From contig CANQJU010000019.1 of the NCBI GenBank assembly GCA_947624315.1, positions 1 to 11,170 of the forward strand: a stretch of DNA of 11,170 bases, given 5' to 3'. The translations under genes and the position numbers were made by a program. Origin of the DNA: an uncultured Bacilli bacterium. GTDB taxonomy: Bacteria > Bacillota_I > Bacilli_A > ML615J-28 > CAG-698. The notes under the pieces are model-generated. The model saw nothing but the letters and a program-made list of their open reading frames with translations, made no database searches and was not told the origin of the DNA. Shown one piece after another: positions 1 to 6,085 of the stretch (position 1 is the stretch's first letter; each line of letters begins with the position of its first letter).

Positions 1-445
1 TGAAGGAGATAAAATAGCTGTACCTAACGATTCAACTAACTTTTCTCGAGCTTTATATTTGCTTGAAGATTTAGGACTTATTGAAGTTGATCATAGTAAA
101 GGATTTTTATTGTCATTAAATGATATTAAATCAAATCCTAAAAATCTTGATATAATTCAATTTGAAGCTGCCGCAATTCCTGCTCAACTATCAGAAGTTG
201 CTTATGGTGTTATTAATGGAAACTATGCTTTAAGTGCTGGTATTAAAGATAATCGTTTAGCAAGTGAAGATCCTGAATCAGAATCATTAAAAACATATGC
301 AAATGTATTGGTTGTTAAAAAAGGCAATGAAAATGATCCAAGAACAAAAGTTTTAATTGAAGCTTTATCTCAAGACAATATTAGAAAGTTTATCGAAGAA
401 AAATATCAAGGAGTTGTAGTTCATTCAATATCTATCCCTGAATAA
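1..445 (+). CDS. metQ: MetQ/NlpA-family methionine-binding lipoprotein, C-terminal part (5' end outside window)
   Basis: This is the last 147 codons of a substrate-binding lipoprotein; the reading frame is open from base 2 and stops at TAA 443-445. The first visible residues read EGDKIAVPNDSTNFSRAL, matching the conserved hinge region of MetQ/NlpA proteins (usually KIAIPNDPTNxxRAL). The end has the family's closing pattern, FIEEKYQGVVV. By family knowledge, MetQ is anchored outside the cytoplasmic membrane and hands D/L-methionine or a related sulfur compound to the MetN-MetI ABC transporter. The signal peptide and lipobox lie upstream of the window. A TTG at 59 could be mistaken for a start, but the homology continues upstream of it without a break. 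Thirteen bases downstream begins a cysteine synthase gene, so both probably share a transcript. Substrate specificity within the family cannot be read from this fragment. Confidence 0.9.
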   Translation, partial: EGDKIAVPNDSTNFSRALYLLEDLGLIEVDHSKGFLLSLNDIKSNPKNLDIIQFEAAAIPAQLSEVAYGVINGNYALSAGIKDNRLASEDPESESLKTYANVLVVKKGNENDPRTKVLIEALSQDNIRKFIEEKYQGVVVHSISIPE

Positions 446-457
446 AAGGAGGAAAAG

Positions 458-1369
458 TTGTATACAAGTATTTTAGAACTAGTAGGTAATACACCTTTAC
501 TAGAATTAAAAAAATTTTGCCAAGAAAAAAATATCAAATCTCAAATTTTTGGTAAATTAGAGTTTTTTAATCCATCTTTTAGTGTAAAAGATCGAGCAGT
601 TAAGTATATTCTTGAAGGAGCTATAAAAAATAGGAAATTAAAAGAAGGATATACAATTATTGAAGCTACAAGTGGAAACACGGGAATTTCTCTTGCTTGC
701 CTTGGTAAAGCTTTAGGATATAATGTAATTATTGTAATGCCTGATTCAATGAGTGAAGAAAGAAGAAAACTAATTGTCGCTTATGGTGCTAAATTGGTTC
801 TAACTCCTGGAAGATTAGGAATGCAGGGAGCAGTTGATGAAGCTAATCGACTTCATGAAAATAATCCTAAAAGTATTATTTTAGGTCAATTTACTAACAT
901 GGATAATGTTAAAGCACATTACGAAACTACAGCAGTAGAAATATATCAAGAAATAAGCGATGTAGATTATATTGTTGCGGGAGTAGGTAGTGGAGGAACA
1001 ATTACTGGCATTGGGAAATACGTTAAGGAACACAATTTGAAAACTAAAATTGTTGCGGTTGAACCAGCTAAATCACCATTATTATCAACTGGTAAAAGTG
1101 CTCCTCATGGTATTCAAGGTATTGGGCCAAATTTTATTCCCGATATTTTAGATTTAAACGTTATTGATGAAGTCATTACTATTAGTGAAGAAGAAACTTA
1201 TCAAACAGCAAGAGATGTTCGTGATAGTGAGGGATTGCTTTTGGGAATAAGTTCAGCTGCGGCCTTAAATGCTGCTAGTAAAATTATTAAAAAGCAGGAA
1301 AATAAAAAGGTAGTTGTAATTTTTCCTGATGATGGAATTAAATATTTATCAACTGATATTTACAAATAA
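458..1369 (+). CDS. cysK: Cysteine synthase family protein (O-acetylserine sulfhydrylase-like, PLP-dependent)
   Basis: A 303-residue fold type II PLP enzyme, the normal length for CysK, which makes cysteine from O-acetylserine and sulfide in the cytoplasm. Visible signatures: NTPLLEL at 11-17, NPSFSVKDR with the PLP lysine K44, the substrate loop TSGNTG at 71-76, the phosphate-binding loop GVGSGGT at 175-181, GISS at 263-266, and PDDGIKYLST at 290-299, equivalent to the usual PDSGERYLST. Translation starts at TTG 458, five bases after a strong AAAGGAGG (445-452) that overlaps the upstream stop. The gene lies just behind a MetQ-type lipoprotein gene, suggesting a sulfur amino acid uptake and assimilation operon; no cysE is in view. 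Family members that condense homocysteine with serine or O-acetylserine (cystathionine beta-synthase/MccA type) look very similar, so the exact second substrate is inferred. GISSAAA has alanine where GISSGAA is common. Confidence 0.9.
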   Translation: MYTSILELVGNTPLLELKKFCQEKNIKSQIFGKLEFFNPSFSVKDRAVKYILEGAIKNRKLKEGYTIIEATSGNTGISLACLGKALGYNVIIVMPDSMSEERRKLIVAYGAKLVLTPGRLGMQGAVDEANRLHENNPKSIILGQFTNMDNVKAHYETTAVEIYQEISDVDYIVAGVGSGGTITGIGKYVKEHNLKTKIVAVEPAKSPLLSTGKSAPHGIQGIGPNFIPDILDLNVIDEVITISEEETYQTARDVRDSEGLLLGISSAAALNAASKIIKKQENKKVVVIFPDDGIKYLSTDIYK

Positions 1370-1402
1370 AAAATAGAGCGTTATTGCTCTATTTTATTTT
1401 TT
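1370..1402. terminator. Bidirectional rho-independent terminator between convergent genes
   Basis: A perfect 10-base-pair hairpin, AAAATAGAGC (1370-1379) with GCTCTATTTT (1386-1395) around a six-base loop, starts directly after the cysK stop and overlaps the stop codon of the minus-strand isomerase gene. On the plus strand it is followed by ATTTTTT. On the minus strand the stem ends in Ts and is followed by TTATTT. It therefore can end both convergent transcripts. Confidence 0.85.
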
Positions 1403-1907
1403 CGATAGTTTTTATATAAATAATAGGATATGGGAAATCAGTTAGTCCACCACCAACATTAACTGTTGGAGCTTTAGAAATGCGCATAACTGTTTCTAAA
1501 CTTTCTTCATCAACTGTTTTTCCAAAAGCTGCATATTGTCCATCTAAATGAGGAGTAGGAGCAGAACAAATAAAAAATTGACTGCTTGCACTATTCATAT
1601 CAGATGTTCTAGCCATGGAAATAACTCCCGGAACATGTTTGATTTTATTATCAAAACCGTTCGCTTGAAATTCACCCATAATGCTAGGGACATCCTTTTT
1701 TACATTAATTTGATTATTGACAACATAATATCCACCAGTTTGTATCATAAAGTTTTCAATTACACGATGGAAGCAAACACCATCATAAAACTTTTTTTGA
1801 ACAAGATCTAAAAAATTACTAACAGTTTTAGGAGCAACTGTTGGATATAATTCTAAATCAATTTTACTATCATCGTCTAAAATAATTCTTACAATTGGAT
1901 TTTCCAT
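1389..1907 (-). CDS. Cyclophilin-type peptidyl-prolyl cis-trans isomerase
   Basis: A 172-residue single-domain cyclophilin, which speeds up cis-trans isomerisation of proline peptide bonds during protein folding. Motifs line up with the family: FHRVI with the catalytic arginine R48, FMIQTGG with Q56, GVISMAR at 94-100, SSQFFI at 108-113, and HLDGQYAAFGKT at 120-131. The position of human CypA Trp121 is His120 here, common in bacterial PpiB-type proteins and usually linked to weak cyclosporin binding. There is no signal peptide, so it is probably cytoplasmic. The ATG at 1907-1905 follows AAGGAGAG with seven bases between. The gene is transcribed alone from its own extended -10 promoter and ends in the shared terminator. 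PpiB would be a fitting name, but the symbol is left blank because several paralogues exist in Bacillota. Confidence 0.93.
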   Translation of the reverse strand: MENPIVRIILDDDSKIDLELYPTVAPKTVSNFLDLVQKKFYDGVCFHRVIENFMIQTGGYYVVNNQINVKKDVPSIMGEFQANGFDNKIKHVPGVISMARTSDMNSASSQFFICSAPTPHLDGQYAAFGKTVDEESLETVMRISKAPTVNVGGGLTDFPYPIIYIKTIEKIK

Positions 1908-1929
1908 AGAAATACTCTCCTTGCATAAA

Positions 1930-1958
1930 ATTATATCATAAAAGATAAAAATGTTTAA
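1930..1958 (-). promoter_or_regulatory. Promoter of the cyclophilin gene
   Basis: Reading the minus strand, a consensus TATAAT (plus positions 1930-1935) is preceded by TG plus one base, giving an extended -10 (TGATATAAT). A weak TTAAAC sits 17 bases upstream (1953-1958). It lies eight bases before the AAGGAGAG ribosome binding site. The extended -10 probably compensates for the poor -35. The assignment rests on sequence match only. Confidence 0.65.
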
Positions 1959-1976
1959 ATGTTTTTTAAAATAAAC

Positions 1977-2005
1977 TTTAAAAACGTTTTATTTTTTGAT
2001 ATACT
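1977..2005 (+). promoter_or_regulatory. Promoter of the amidase / aldo-keto reductase operon
   Basis: TTTAAA (1977-1982) and TATACT (2000-2005) are 17 bases apart, and TG lies one base before the -10, giving an extended -10 (TGATATACT). Transcription would start near 2012, so the leader before the ATG at 2024 would be only about a dozen bases, with the AGAGG ribosome binding site at its very 5' end. This promoter is divergent from that of the cyclophilin gene, with about 64 bases between the two -10 elements. Confidence 0.6.
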
Positions 2006-2023
2006 ATTTGTAAGAGGTAGATT

Positions 2024-3175
2024 ATGAAGAAAATTGAAAAAATCGCAAACATTATTAAAGAAGCAAACGAAAAGAATGTACTTGTTAAAGATATTGATGT
2101 GTTTGGTTATCAATATACTTATAAAACTAAGATTTTAGGAAGTGTTAATAAATATTGGTTTGGCGAGCATCAAGTAATTGATTACTTTTGCCCACTAAAT
2201 AGTGAAAGCAATAATGATAATAGACCTGGTACTAAAAAGACATCAACACAATATATAACTGTTCATGACACGGCTTCAGTTGCTCCATCCGCTGGATCTT
2301 TGGCTCATGCTAAATATGTTTATAATGGTGGTGGCGGTACAAGTTGGCATTATAGTTCTGGTAGTGATGGTATTTATCATCAAATACCTGATGATGAAGT
2401 AGCATATCACGCAGGAGATGCTTTAGTTGTCCCCTTCTCTTTAGAGAATACTATGGTAAAAGGAAATGATCCTCATCCCAATGTTACTATTAAAGATGGA
2501 TATTATTATATCAATAGAGAAAAAACAGTTATTGCTGCTCCTAAAGTGACATATAAATTAGGCAGTGATGGTTTATTGCACTATGCTTCTGATGGCTTTA
2601 TTCAAAGCAAAAAAGCTCCAAATGATGCTAAAGAAAACGAAGAGTGTAATGATCCTAATACTACTAGAATTAATGATTTAGGAGTAAGAGTTGATTTAGC
2701 TACTAATGGTTACTATTACATGGGACCTACATATTATAGTAGTGGTTATCAATATATCTCAAATAGAGGTGGAAACCTAAATAGTATTGGCATTGAAACA
2801 ATGGTTCATGAGGGTAGCGATTTATATTTAACATGGCAAAAAACAGCAAAGTTAGTTGCCCATTTACTTGTTCAAAATAATCTTTTACCTGATAGAGTTA
2901 AACAACATCATTTCTTTAGTGGTAAAGATTGTCCTATGACTTTAAGACATGCTAACTTATGGGATAAATTTATTGAACTAGTTAATACTGAGTATGATGT
3001 TTTAGTATTATCTAAAGACATTAAAATTGAATTTGAATGTCAAAGCCCATATGTTGATAAAACTGGCAGAGTTATTAAATTACCAGAAAAAGAAGAAAAG
3101 ATTAAATATAATGTTATTATAAAAGATAAAGAAGAAGAAATAAAATTGGAATTAGAAAGTATAATAAAAGGATAG
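2024..3175 (+). CDS. N-acetylmuramoyl-L-alanine amidase (Amidase_2/PGRP-like zinc hydrolase) with a large internal insert
   Basis: A 383-residue protein with the T7-lysozyme/PGRP-like fold, whose members cut the amide bond between N-acetylmuramic acid and L-alanine in peptidoglycan. The zinc ligands appear as H81 in YITVHDTA, H295 or H296 in KQHHFFSGKDCP, and C303. Other core pieces are SWHY at 107-110, DGIYHQIPDDEVAYHAGD at 115-132, and the helix after SIGIETMVHEG at 254-264. Between about 135 and 250 lies an insert of roughly 115 residues, rich in Tyr, Gly, Asn and Asp, which separates the two halves of the domain. A charged 50-residue tail follows residue 330. The N-terminus (MKKIEKIANIIKEANEKN) is an amphipathic helix, not a signal peptide, and no membrane segment is seen. 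How the enzyme reaches the wall is therefore unclear: holin- or lysis-based release, non-classical export, or a cytoplasmic recycling role are all possible. Only two bases separate it from the next gene. Confidence 0.87.
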   Translation: MKKIEKIANIIKEANEKNVLVKDIDVFGYQYTYKTKILGSVNKYWFGEHQVIDYFCPLNSESNNDNRPGTKKTSTQYITVHDTASVAPSAGSLAHAKYVYNGGGGTSWHYSSGSDGIYHQIPDDEVAYHAGDALVVPFSLENTMVKGNDPHPNVTIKDGYYYINREKTVIAAPKVTYKLGSDGLLHYASDGFIQSKKAPNDAKENEECNDPNTTRINDLGVRVDLATNGYYYMGPTYYSSGYQYISNRGGNLNSIGIETMVHEGSDLYLTWQKTAKLVAHLLVQNNLLPDRVKQHHFFSGKDCPMTLRHANLWDKFIELVNTEYDVLVLSKDIKIEFECQSPYVDKTGRVIKLPEKEEKIKYNVIIKDKEEEIKLELESIIKG

Positions 3176-3177
3176 TT

Positions 3178-4296
3178 ATGGAATATAGAAAATTTAAAAA
3201 TACTGATAGATTATCATTGCTAGGTTTCGGTTGTATGCGATTCCCTGTTTTAGAAAATGGAAAGATTAATGAAGAAGAAGCTGAAAAGATGCTTGATGAA
3301 GCACTTCAAAATGGAGTTAATTACATTGACACTGCCTACCCATATCATAATGGTGATAGTGAGCCTTTTGTTGGAAGAGTGTTAGATAAGTATCCACGTG
3401 ATTCATACTTTTTGGCTACAAAATTTCCTGTTTGGAAAGCAGAAACATTTGATGATGTTGTGGAAACATTTAATAGCCAATTAGAAAGATTAAATAAAAG
3501 TTATATTGATTATTATTTAATTCATTCTTTAGATAAAGAAAAATGGGAAAAAGTTAAAAAATTGGGAATGCTTGATTTCTTAGATAAAATGCGTAAAGAA
3601 GGAAAAATTAGACATTTAGGTTTTTCTTTCCATGATGACTATAATGTTTTTGAAGAAATAATCAAATATCATGATTGGGATTTTTGTCAAATCCAATTTA
3701 ATTATTTAGATACAGAAGAACAAGCGGGAATAAAAGGATATGAACTTGCTAAAAGCATGAATATTCCTATGGTAATAATGGAGCCTATCAAAGGGGGAGC
3801 ATTGGCATCACTTCCTGAAGAAGTTGGTAAAGAACTTAAGGAAACCCATAGCGAATGGAGTGCAGCATCTTGGGCTTTAAGATTTGTAGCAAGTCATGAT
3901 AATGTTATGACTATTCTTAGTGGTATGTCAACAATGGATCAAGTTAAAGACAATCTTAATACCTTTAATACTTTGACTGAATTTGGCCCTAAAGAAATAG
4001 AAAGTATTAAAAAAGCTGTTGTAAAGTTTAAAGCACGAATTAAAAACCCTTGTACTGGATGTCGTTATTGTATGCCTTGTCCATCTGGTGTTAATATTCC
4101 ACGTAATTTTAGTGCATGGAATAAATATAGCATGTATGACAATATGCGAGTTGTTGCATGGGCTGTTAATGATATGAAAGAAAAAGGAGAAACAGCTGAT
4201 AAATGTGTCAAATGTGGAAAATGTGAGAAGCTTTGCCCACAACATATTTCTATCCGCAGTGATTTAGAAAAAGTTTGTAAAGACCTATATAAATAG
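3178..4296 (+). CDS. Aldo/keto reductase with C-terminal 4Fe-4S dicluster domain
   Basis: A 372-residue two-domain oxidoreductase. Residues 1 to about 285 form an aldo/keto reductase barrel with the catalytic tetrad D51 and Y56 (in YIDTAYPYHNGDSE), K82 (ATKFP) and H116 (YLIHS). NAD(P)H-dependent reduction of a carbonyl is the usual family reaction. Residues 292-301 (CTGCRYCMPC) and 343-353 (CVKCGKCEKLC) supply two sets of four cysteines, each followed by proline, as in bacterial ferredoxin-type dicluster domains that could carry two 4Fe-4S clusters. This fusion is a recognised subgroup, common in anaerobes; its physiological substrate and electron partner are generally unknown. There is no signal peptide, so it is expected to be cytoplasmic. 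The ribosome binding site AAAAGGA (3166-3172) lies inside the end of the amidase gene, and the ATG comes two bases after that stop, so the two are co-transcribed. A hairpin terminator follows the stop codon. Confidence 0.92.
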   Translation: MEYRKFKNTDRLSLLGFGCMRFPVLENGKINEEEAEKMLDEALQNGVNYIDTAYPYHNGDSEPFVGRVLDKYPRDSYFLATKFPVWKAETFDDVVETFNSQLERLNKSYIDYYLIHSLDKEKWEKVKKLGMLDFLDKMRKEGKIRHLGFSFHDDYNVFEEIIKYHDWDFCQIQFNYLDTEEQAGIKGYELAKSMNIPMVIMEPIKGGALASLPEEVGKELKETHSEWSAASWALRFVASHDNVMTILSGMSTMDQVKDNLNTFNTLTEFGPKEIESIKKAVVKFKARIKNPCTGCRYCMPCPSGVNIPRNFSAWNKYSMYDNMRVVAWAVNDMKEKGETADKCVKCGKCEKLCPQHISIRSDLEKVCKDLYK

Positions 4297-4318
4297 CCTC
4301 AATTTAGAGGCTTTTTTT
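4295..4318 (+). terminator. Rho-independent terminator of the amidase / aldo-keto reductase operon
   Basis: AGCCTC (4295-4300) pairs with GAGGCT (4307-4312) around the loop AATTTA, and the stem leads into seven Ts (4312-4318). The stem begins within the TAG stop codon of the reductase gene. Confidence 0.88.
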
Positions 4319-4324
4319 GTGCTA

Positions 4325-4355
4325 AATAAAAAAAGCCCTTGAAATTCAAGAGCTT
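4325..4355 (-). terminator. Rho-independent terminator of the AAA_14/DUF4143 gene
   Basis: On the minus strand AAGCTCTTGA (4355-4346) pairs with TCAAGGGCTT (4342-4333) and is followed by a run of seven Ts. One pair is C-A if read from the plus strand but becomes a G-U wobble in minus-strand RNA, and the T run is on the minus side, so the hairpin serves the minus-strand gene that ends at 4397. About 40 bases separate the stop codon from the stem. Confidence 0.8.
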
Positions 4356-4396
4356 ATATTTGTTTATGAATAATTAAATATTAACATAATTATTAT

Positions 4397-5755
4397 TTAT
4401 TTTCTTCTACTCAAATCTTTCAAAAAACGCTTTAACAAGAACGCAAGGAAATATGGAAATGTATAGAACTTACCATTAAAACCGATGTTTTTATTGCAAA
4501 ATTTAATTCCATACTTGATCTCTTTATAAGAGTTATCATCAATAAGGCTGTTTAAGGAAAGAGTTGCGTTATCACTAGCTTTAACTTCTACAGGTACAAG
4601 AGAGTCAGCATCACGGACGAAGAAATCCATCTCAAGAGTACCCTTATCGTTACGATAGAAGAATAAGGAGTATCCTTGTTTTACGAGCATATCTCCGATT
4701 ATATTTTCATAAATTGCACCCTTGTAAGTGTTGAAGTTTTTATTATTGCGAAGATCATCTTGCGCCTCTTCATCAAGAGAAGCTATAAGCAAACCTGTAT
4801 CTCGATAATAGATTTTGAAATTGTTAGGATTATAGTTGCCGTTGAGTGGAAGTTCGGGATATTGCATACAATAGCAAACATTGATAATAGCAGCGTTATC
4901 TAACCATTCGACAGTGCCGATATACTCTCGGCTTCGAGCGCTTTTTTCTACCTTGGATATCTGAAATTTTTTGTTATCTTTACCGAGAAAAACAGGAATC
5001 CTTCTGTAAATGTTAAGTATTTTGCCTTGATCTAGACCGCTTGCGTACTTGGTGATATCCTCTTCATAATCTAACAATATTTGTTTTTGAAGTTTGAGTG
5101 TACCACTATAGTTTTTCTTTGTAACAAAAGAATAAACAATTGCTGGCATTCCTCCCAGAGTCATATATTCTCTGAAGTTATCAAGCATAACATCATATTC
5201 TACGTGTGAGAATGGAGTGAGAGTGAGCATGTGCTGATAAAGATCTTCGATTTGCTCAGGCTTGTAACCCTTTGCCCAAAGAAATTCCTCAAAGTCCATT
5301 GAGTACATTTCATAATCTTCTTTATTACCAACGCTATTCGATTCAATCTCATTGTAATTTATGCCCATCATAGAACCTGAGCATATGACATCGAATCTAC
5401 CATCAGCGTGAAATGACTTTAAACTTGTAGCACAATTAATGCACGCTTGAAGTTCATCAAAGAAAATTAGTGTATTACCAGGAACGAATTCCAAACTTGG
5501 ATTTTTGAAAGAGATATTTTTAAGAATGGTGTCAACTTCAAAACCATCATCAAAAATATCTAGATATTGTTTTTGAAGAATAAAATTGATTTCAACAAAG
5601 TTAGTATAGTTGTTTCTTGCAAAGGCACGAATAGATTCTGTTTTTCCAATTTGTCGCGCTCCTTTAACAATCAATGGCATATGTTCGGGATTGTTTTTCC
5701 ATTCTACTAGAAATGCATCTATTTTTCTTTTTAATAAGTTTTTTTCTTTGTCCAT
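4397..5755 (-). CDS. AAA_14 / DUF4143 family ATPase (predicted AAA+ ATPase with C-terminal PD-(D/E)XK-like domain)
   Basis: A 452-residue protein of the widespread but poorly understood AAA_14-DUF4143 family. The N-terminal ATPase shows Walker A GARQIGKT at 32-39, Walker B LIFFDELQ with D100 and E101, and a sensor-like CSGSMMG at 125-131. FEEFLWAKG (155-163) and the MTLGGMPAIV stretch (198-207) are typical family landmarks. The C-terminal part has E350 in GAIYEN, D377 in EMDFF and E390-V-K392 in VPVEVKAS, a pattern resembling a PD-(D/E)XK nuclease core; activity is not established for the family. I start it at ATG 5755-5753, because a TTG twelve bases upstream overlaps GGAGG, which is clearly the ribosome binding site of the ATG. 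Segments of the gene are visibly richer in G+C (about 33-45% in sampled 60-base lines, against about 25-30% nearby), hinting at horizontal arrival. It stands alone with its own promoter, repeats and terminator. Cellular role unknown. Confidence 0.88.
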   Translation of the reverse strand: MDKEKNLLKRKIDAFLVEWKNNPEHMPLIVKGARQIGKTESIRAFARNNYTNFVEINFILQKQYLDIFDDGFEVDTILKNISFKNPSLEFVPGNTLIFFDELQACINCATSLKSFHADGRFDVICSGSMMGINYNEIESNSVGNKEDYEMYSMDFEEFLWAKGYKPEQIEDLYQHMLTLTPFSHVEYDVMLDNFREYMTLGGMPAIVYSFVTKKNYSGTLKLQKQILLDYEEDITKYASGLDQGKILNIYRRIPVFLGKDNKKFQISKVEKSARSREYIGTVEWLDNAAIINVCYCMQYPELPLNGNYNPNNFKIYYRDTGLLIASLDEEAQDDLRNNKNFNTYKGAIYENIIGDMLVKQGYSLFFYRNDKGTLEMDFFVRDADSLVPVEVKASDNATLSLNSLIDDNSYKEIKYGIKFCNKNIGFNGKFYTFPYFLAFLLKRFLKDLSRRK

Positions 5756-5760
5756 CACAA

Positions 5761-5765
5761 CCTCC
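5761..5765 (-). promoter_or_regulatory. Ribosome binding site fixing the start of the DUF4143 ATPase
   Basis: Minus-strand GGAGG is followed by TTGTG and then ATG (5755-5753), an ideal five-base spacing. The longer reading frame from TTG at 5767-5765 would place this site inside the coding sequence, so the ATG is preferred. Confidence 0.85.
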
Positions 5766-5783
5766 AAAAAATATGTTTACCAT

Positions 5784-5812
5784 ATATTATCACAAAATTC
5801 CGCCAATGTCAA
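5784..5812 (-). promoter_or_regulatory. Promoter of the DUF4143 ATPase
   Basis: A perfect TTGACA (minus strand, plus positions 5807-5812) is followed 17 bases later by TAATAT (5784-5789), with TG one base before it as an extended -10. The most gene-proximal copy of a 13-base repeat covers most of the spacer and touches the -10, so a protein bound there would block RNA polymerase. Confidence 0.75.
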
Positions 5813-5866
5813 GGGCACTTAATCACAAAATTCCGACTAAAAAGCGTAAAAAAATCACAAAATTCC
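5789..5866 (-). repeat. Three direct repeats GGAATTTTGTGAT in the DUF4143 ATPase promoter region
   Basis: The 13-base core GGAATTTTGTGAT (minus strand) occurs exactly at 5801-5789, 5834-5822 and 5866-5854. Starts are 33 and 32 bases apart, close to three turns of DNA, so all copies face the same side of the helix. The two gene-proximal copies share an extra leading C; the two distal ones share an extra trailing T. The spacers between them are unrelated, so this is not a simple tandem duplication. Copy placement, one on the -10 and two upstream of the -35, fits binding sites for a regulator, possibly the ATPase itself. The role as operator is inferred. Confidence 0.8.
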
Positions 5867-6038
5867 ATTTTGACTATTATTTAATTTTCTTTTCATATTT
5901 TTCAAAACATACTTTGTTTACTAATTTCTTTTGATAACTTCTCTATAGAAATAATGTTTATGAATATTATAATCATTGTTTGAAACTAAAACATCATATA
6001 CAGAATCACACATATGGTAGCGTAATCGTTATCATTTA
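5867..6038. other. AT-rich intergenic spacer with no supported gene
   Basis: This stretch lies between the repeats of the minus-strand ATPase and the promoter region of the plus-strand MarR gene. The whole gap between the two start codons is 361 bases. I see no gene, RNA or hairpin terminator here. The only open stretch of note is a 30-codon minus-strand reading frame (6013-5921) without a ribosome binding site. Confidence 0.55.
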
Positions 6039-6076
6039 TTTTCTAATATTCAATTCTTGCCTTTATTATTAGAAAA
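6039..6076. repeat. Perfect 10-base inverted repeat around the marR -35 element
   Basis: TTTTCTAATA (6039-6048) and TATTAGAAAA (6067-6076) are exact reverse complements separated by 18 bases. The -35 element (6057-6062) lies between the arms, and the second arm sits in the promoter spacer. It could be a second regulator site or a chance feature of AT-rich DNA. Confidence 0.45.
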
Positions 6077-6085
6077 GAGTATAAT
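6057..6085 (+). promoter_or_regulatory. Promoter of the marR-ABC-ABC operon
   Basis: TTGCCT (6057-6062) and a consensus TATAAT (6080-6085) are separated by 17 bases. Transcription would begin around 6092, inside the palindrome that follows directly. No other promoter or terminator is evident before the downstream ABC genes, so this probably drives the whole operon. Confidence 0.8.

Noticed and set aside
59..445. A short separate protein starting at TTG 59
   Set aside because: The frame is open to the window edge and the upstream residues continue the MetQ-family homology.
1548..1811. Plus-strand reading frame opposite the cyclophilin gene
   Set aside because: It is antisense to a well-conserved gene and has no recognisable motif; the same holds for the frames at 3928-4245, 4676-4903, 5610-5822, 5674-5934, 6702-6914 and 8689-8886.
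1960..1996. Imperfect palindrome AAAATAAAC / GTTTTATTTT between the divergent promoters
   Set aside because: It needs a one-base gap and is nearly pure A/T, so it is not distinguishable from background here.
5753..5767. TTG start at 5767 for the DUF4143 ATPase
   Set aside because: It would put the GGAGG ribosome binding site inside the coding sequence; the ATG at 5755 has ideal spacing.
5789..5866. A short CRISPR-like array from the three repeats
   Set aside because: The repeat unit is only 13 bases, spacers are about 19-20 bases, there are three copies, no cas gene is in view, and the innermost copy overlaps a strong promoter. A regulatory reading fits better.
6022..6040. A Fur/PerR-type box in TAATCGTTATCATTTATT
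   Set aside because: Only the TGATAA half matches; the second half of the expected inverted repeat is poor, and no iron or peroxide genes lie nearby.
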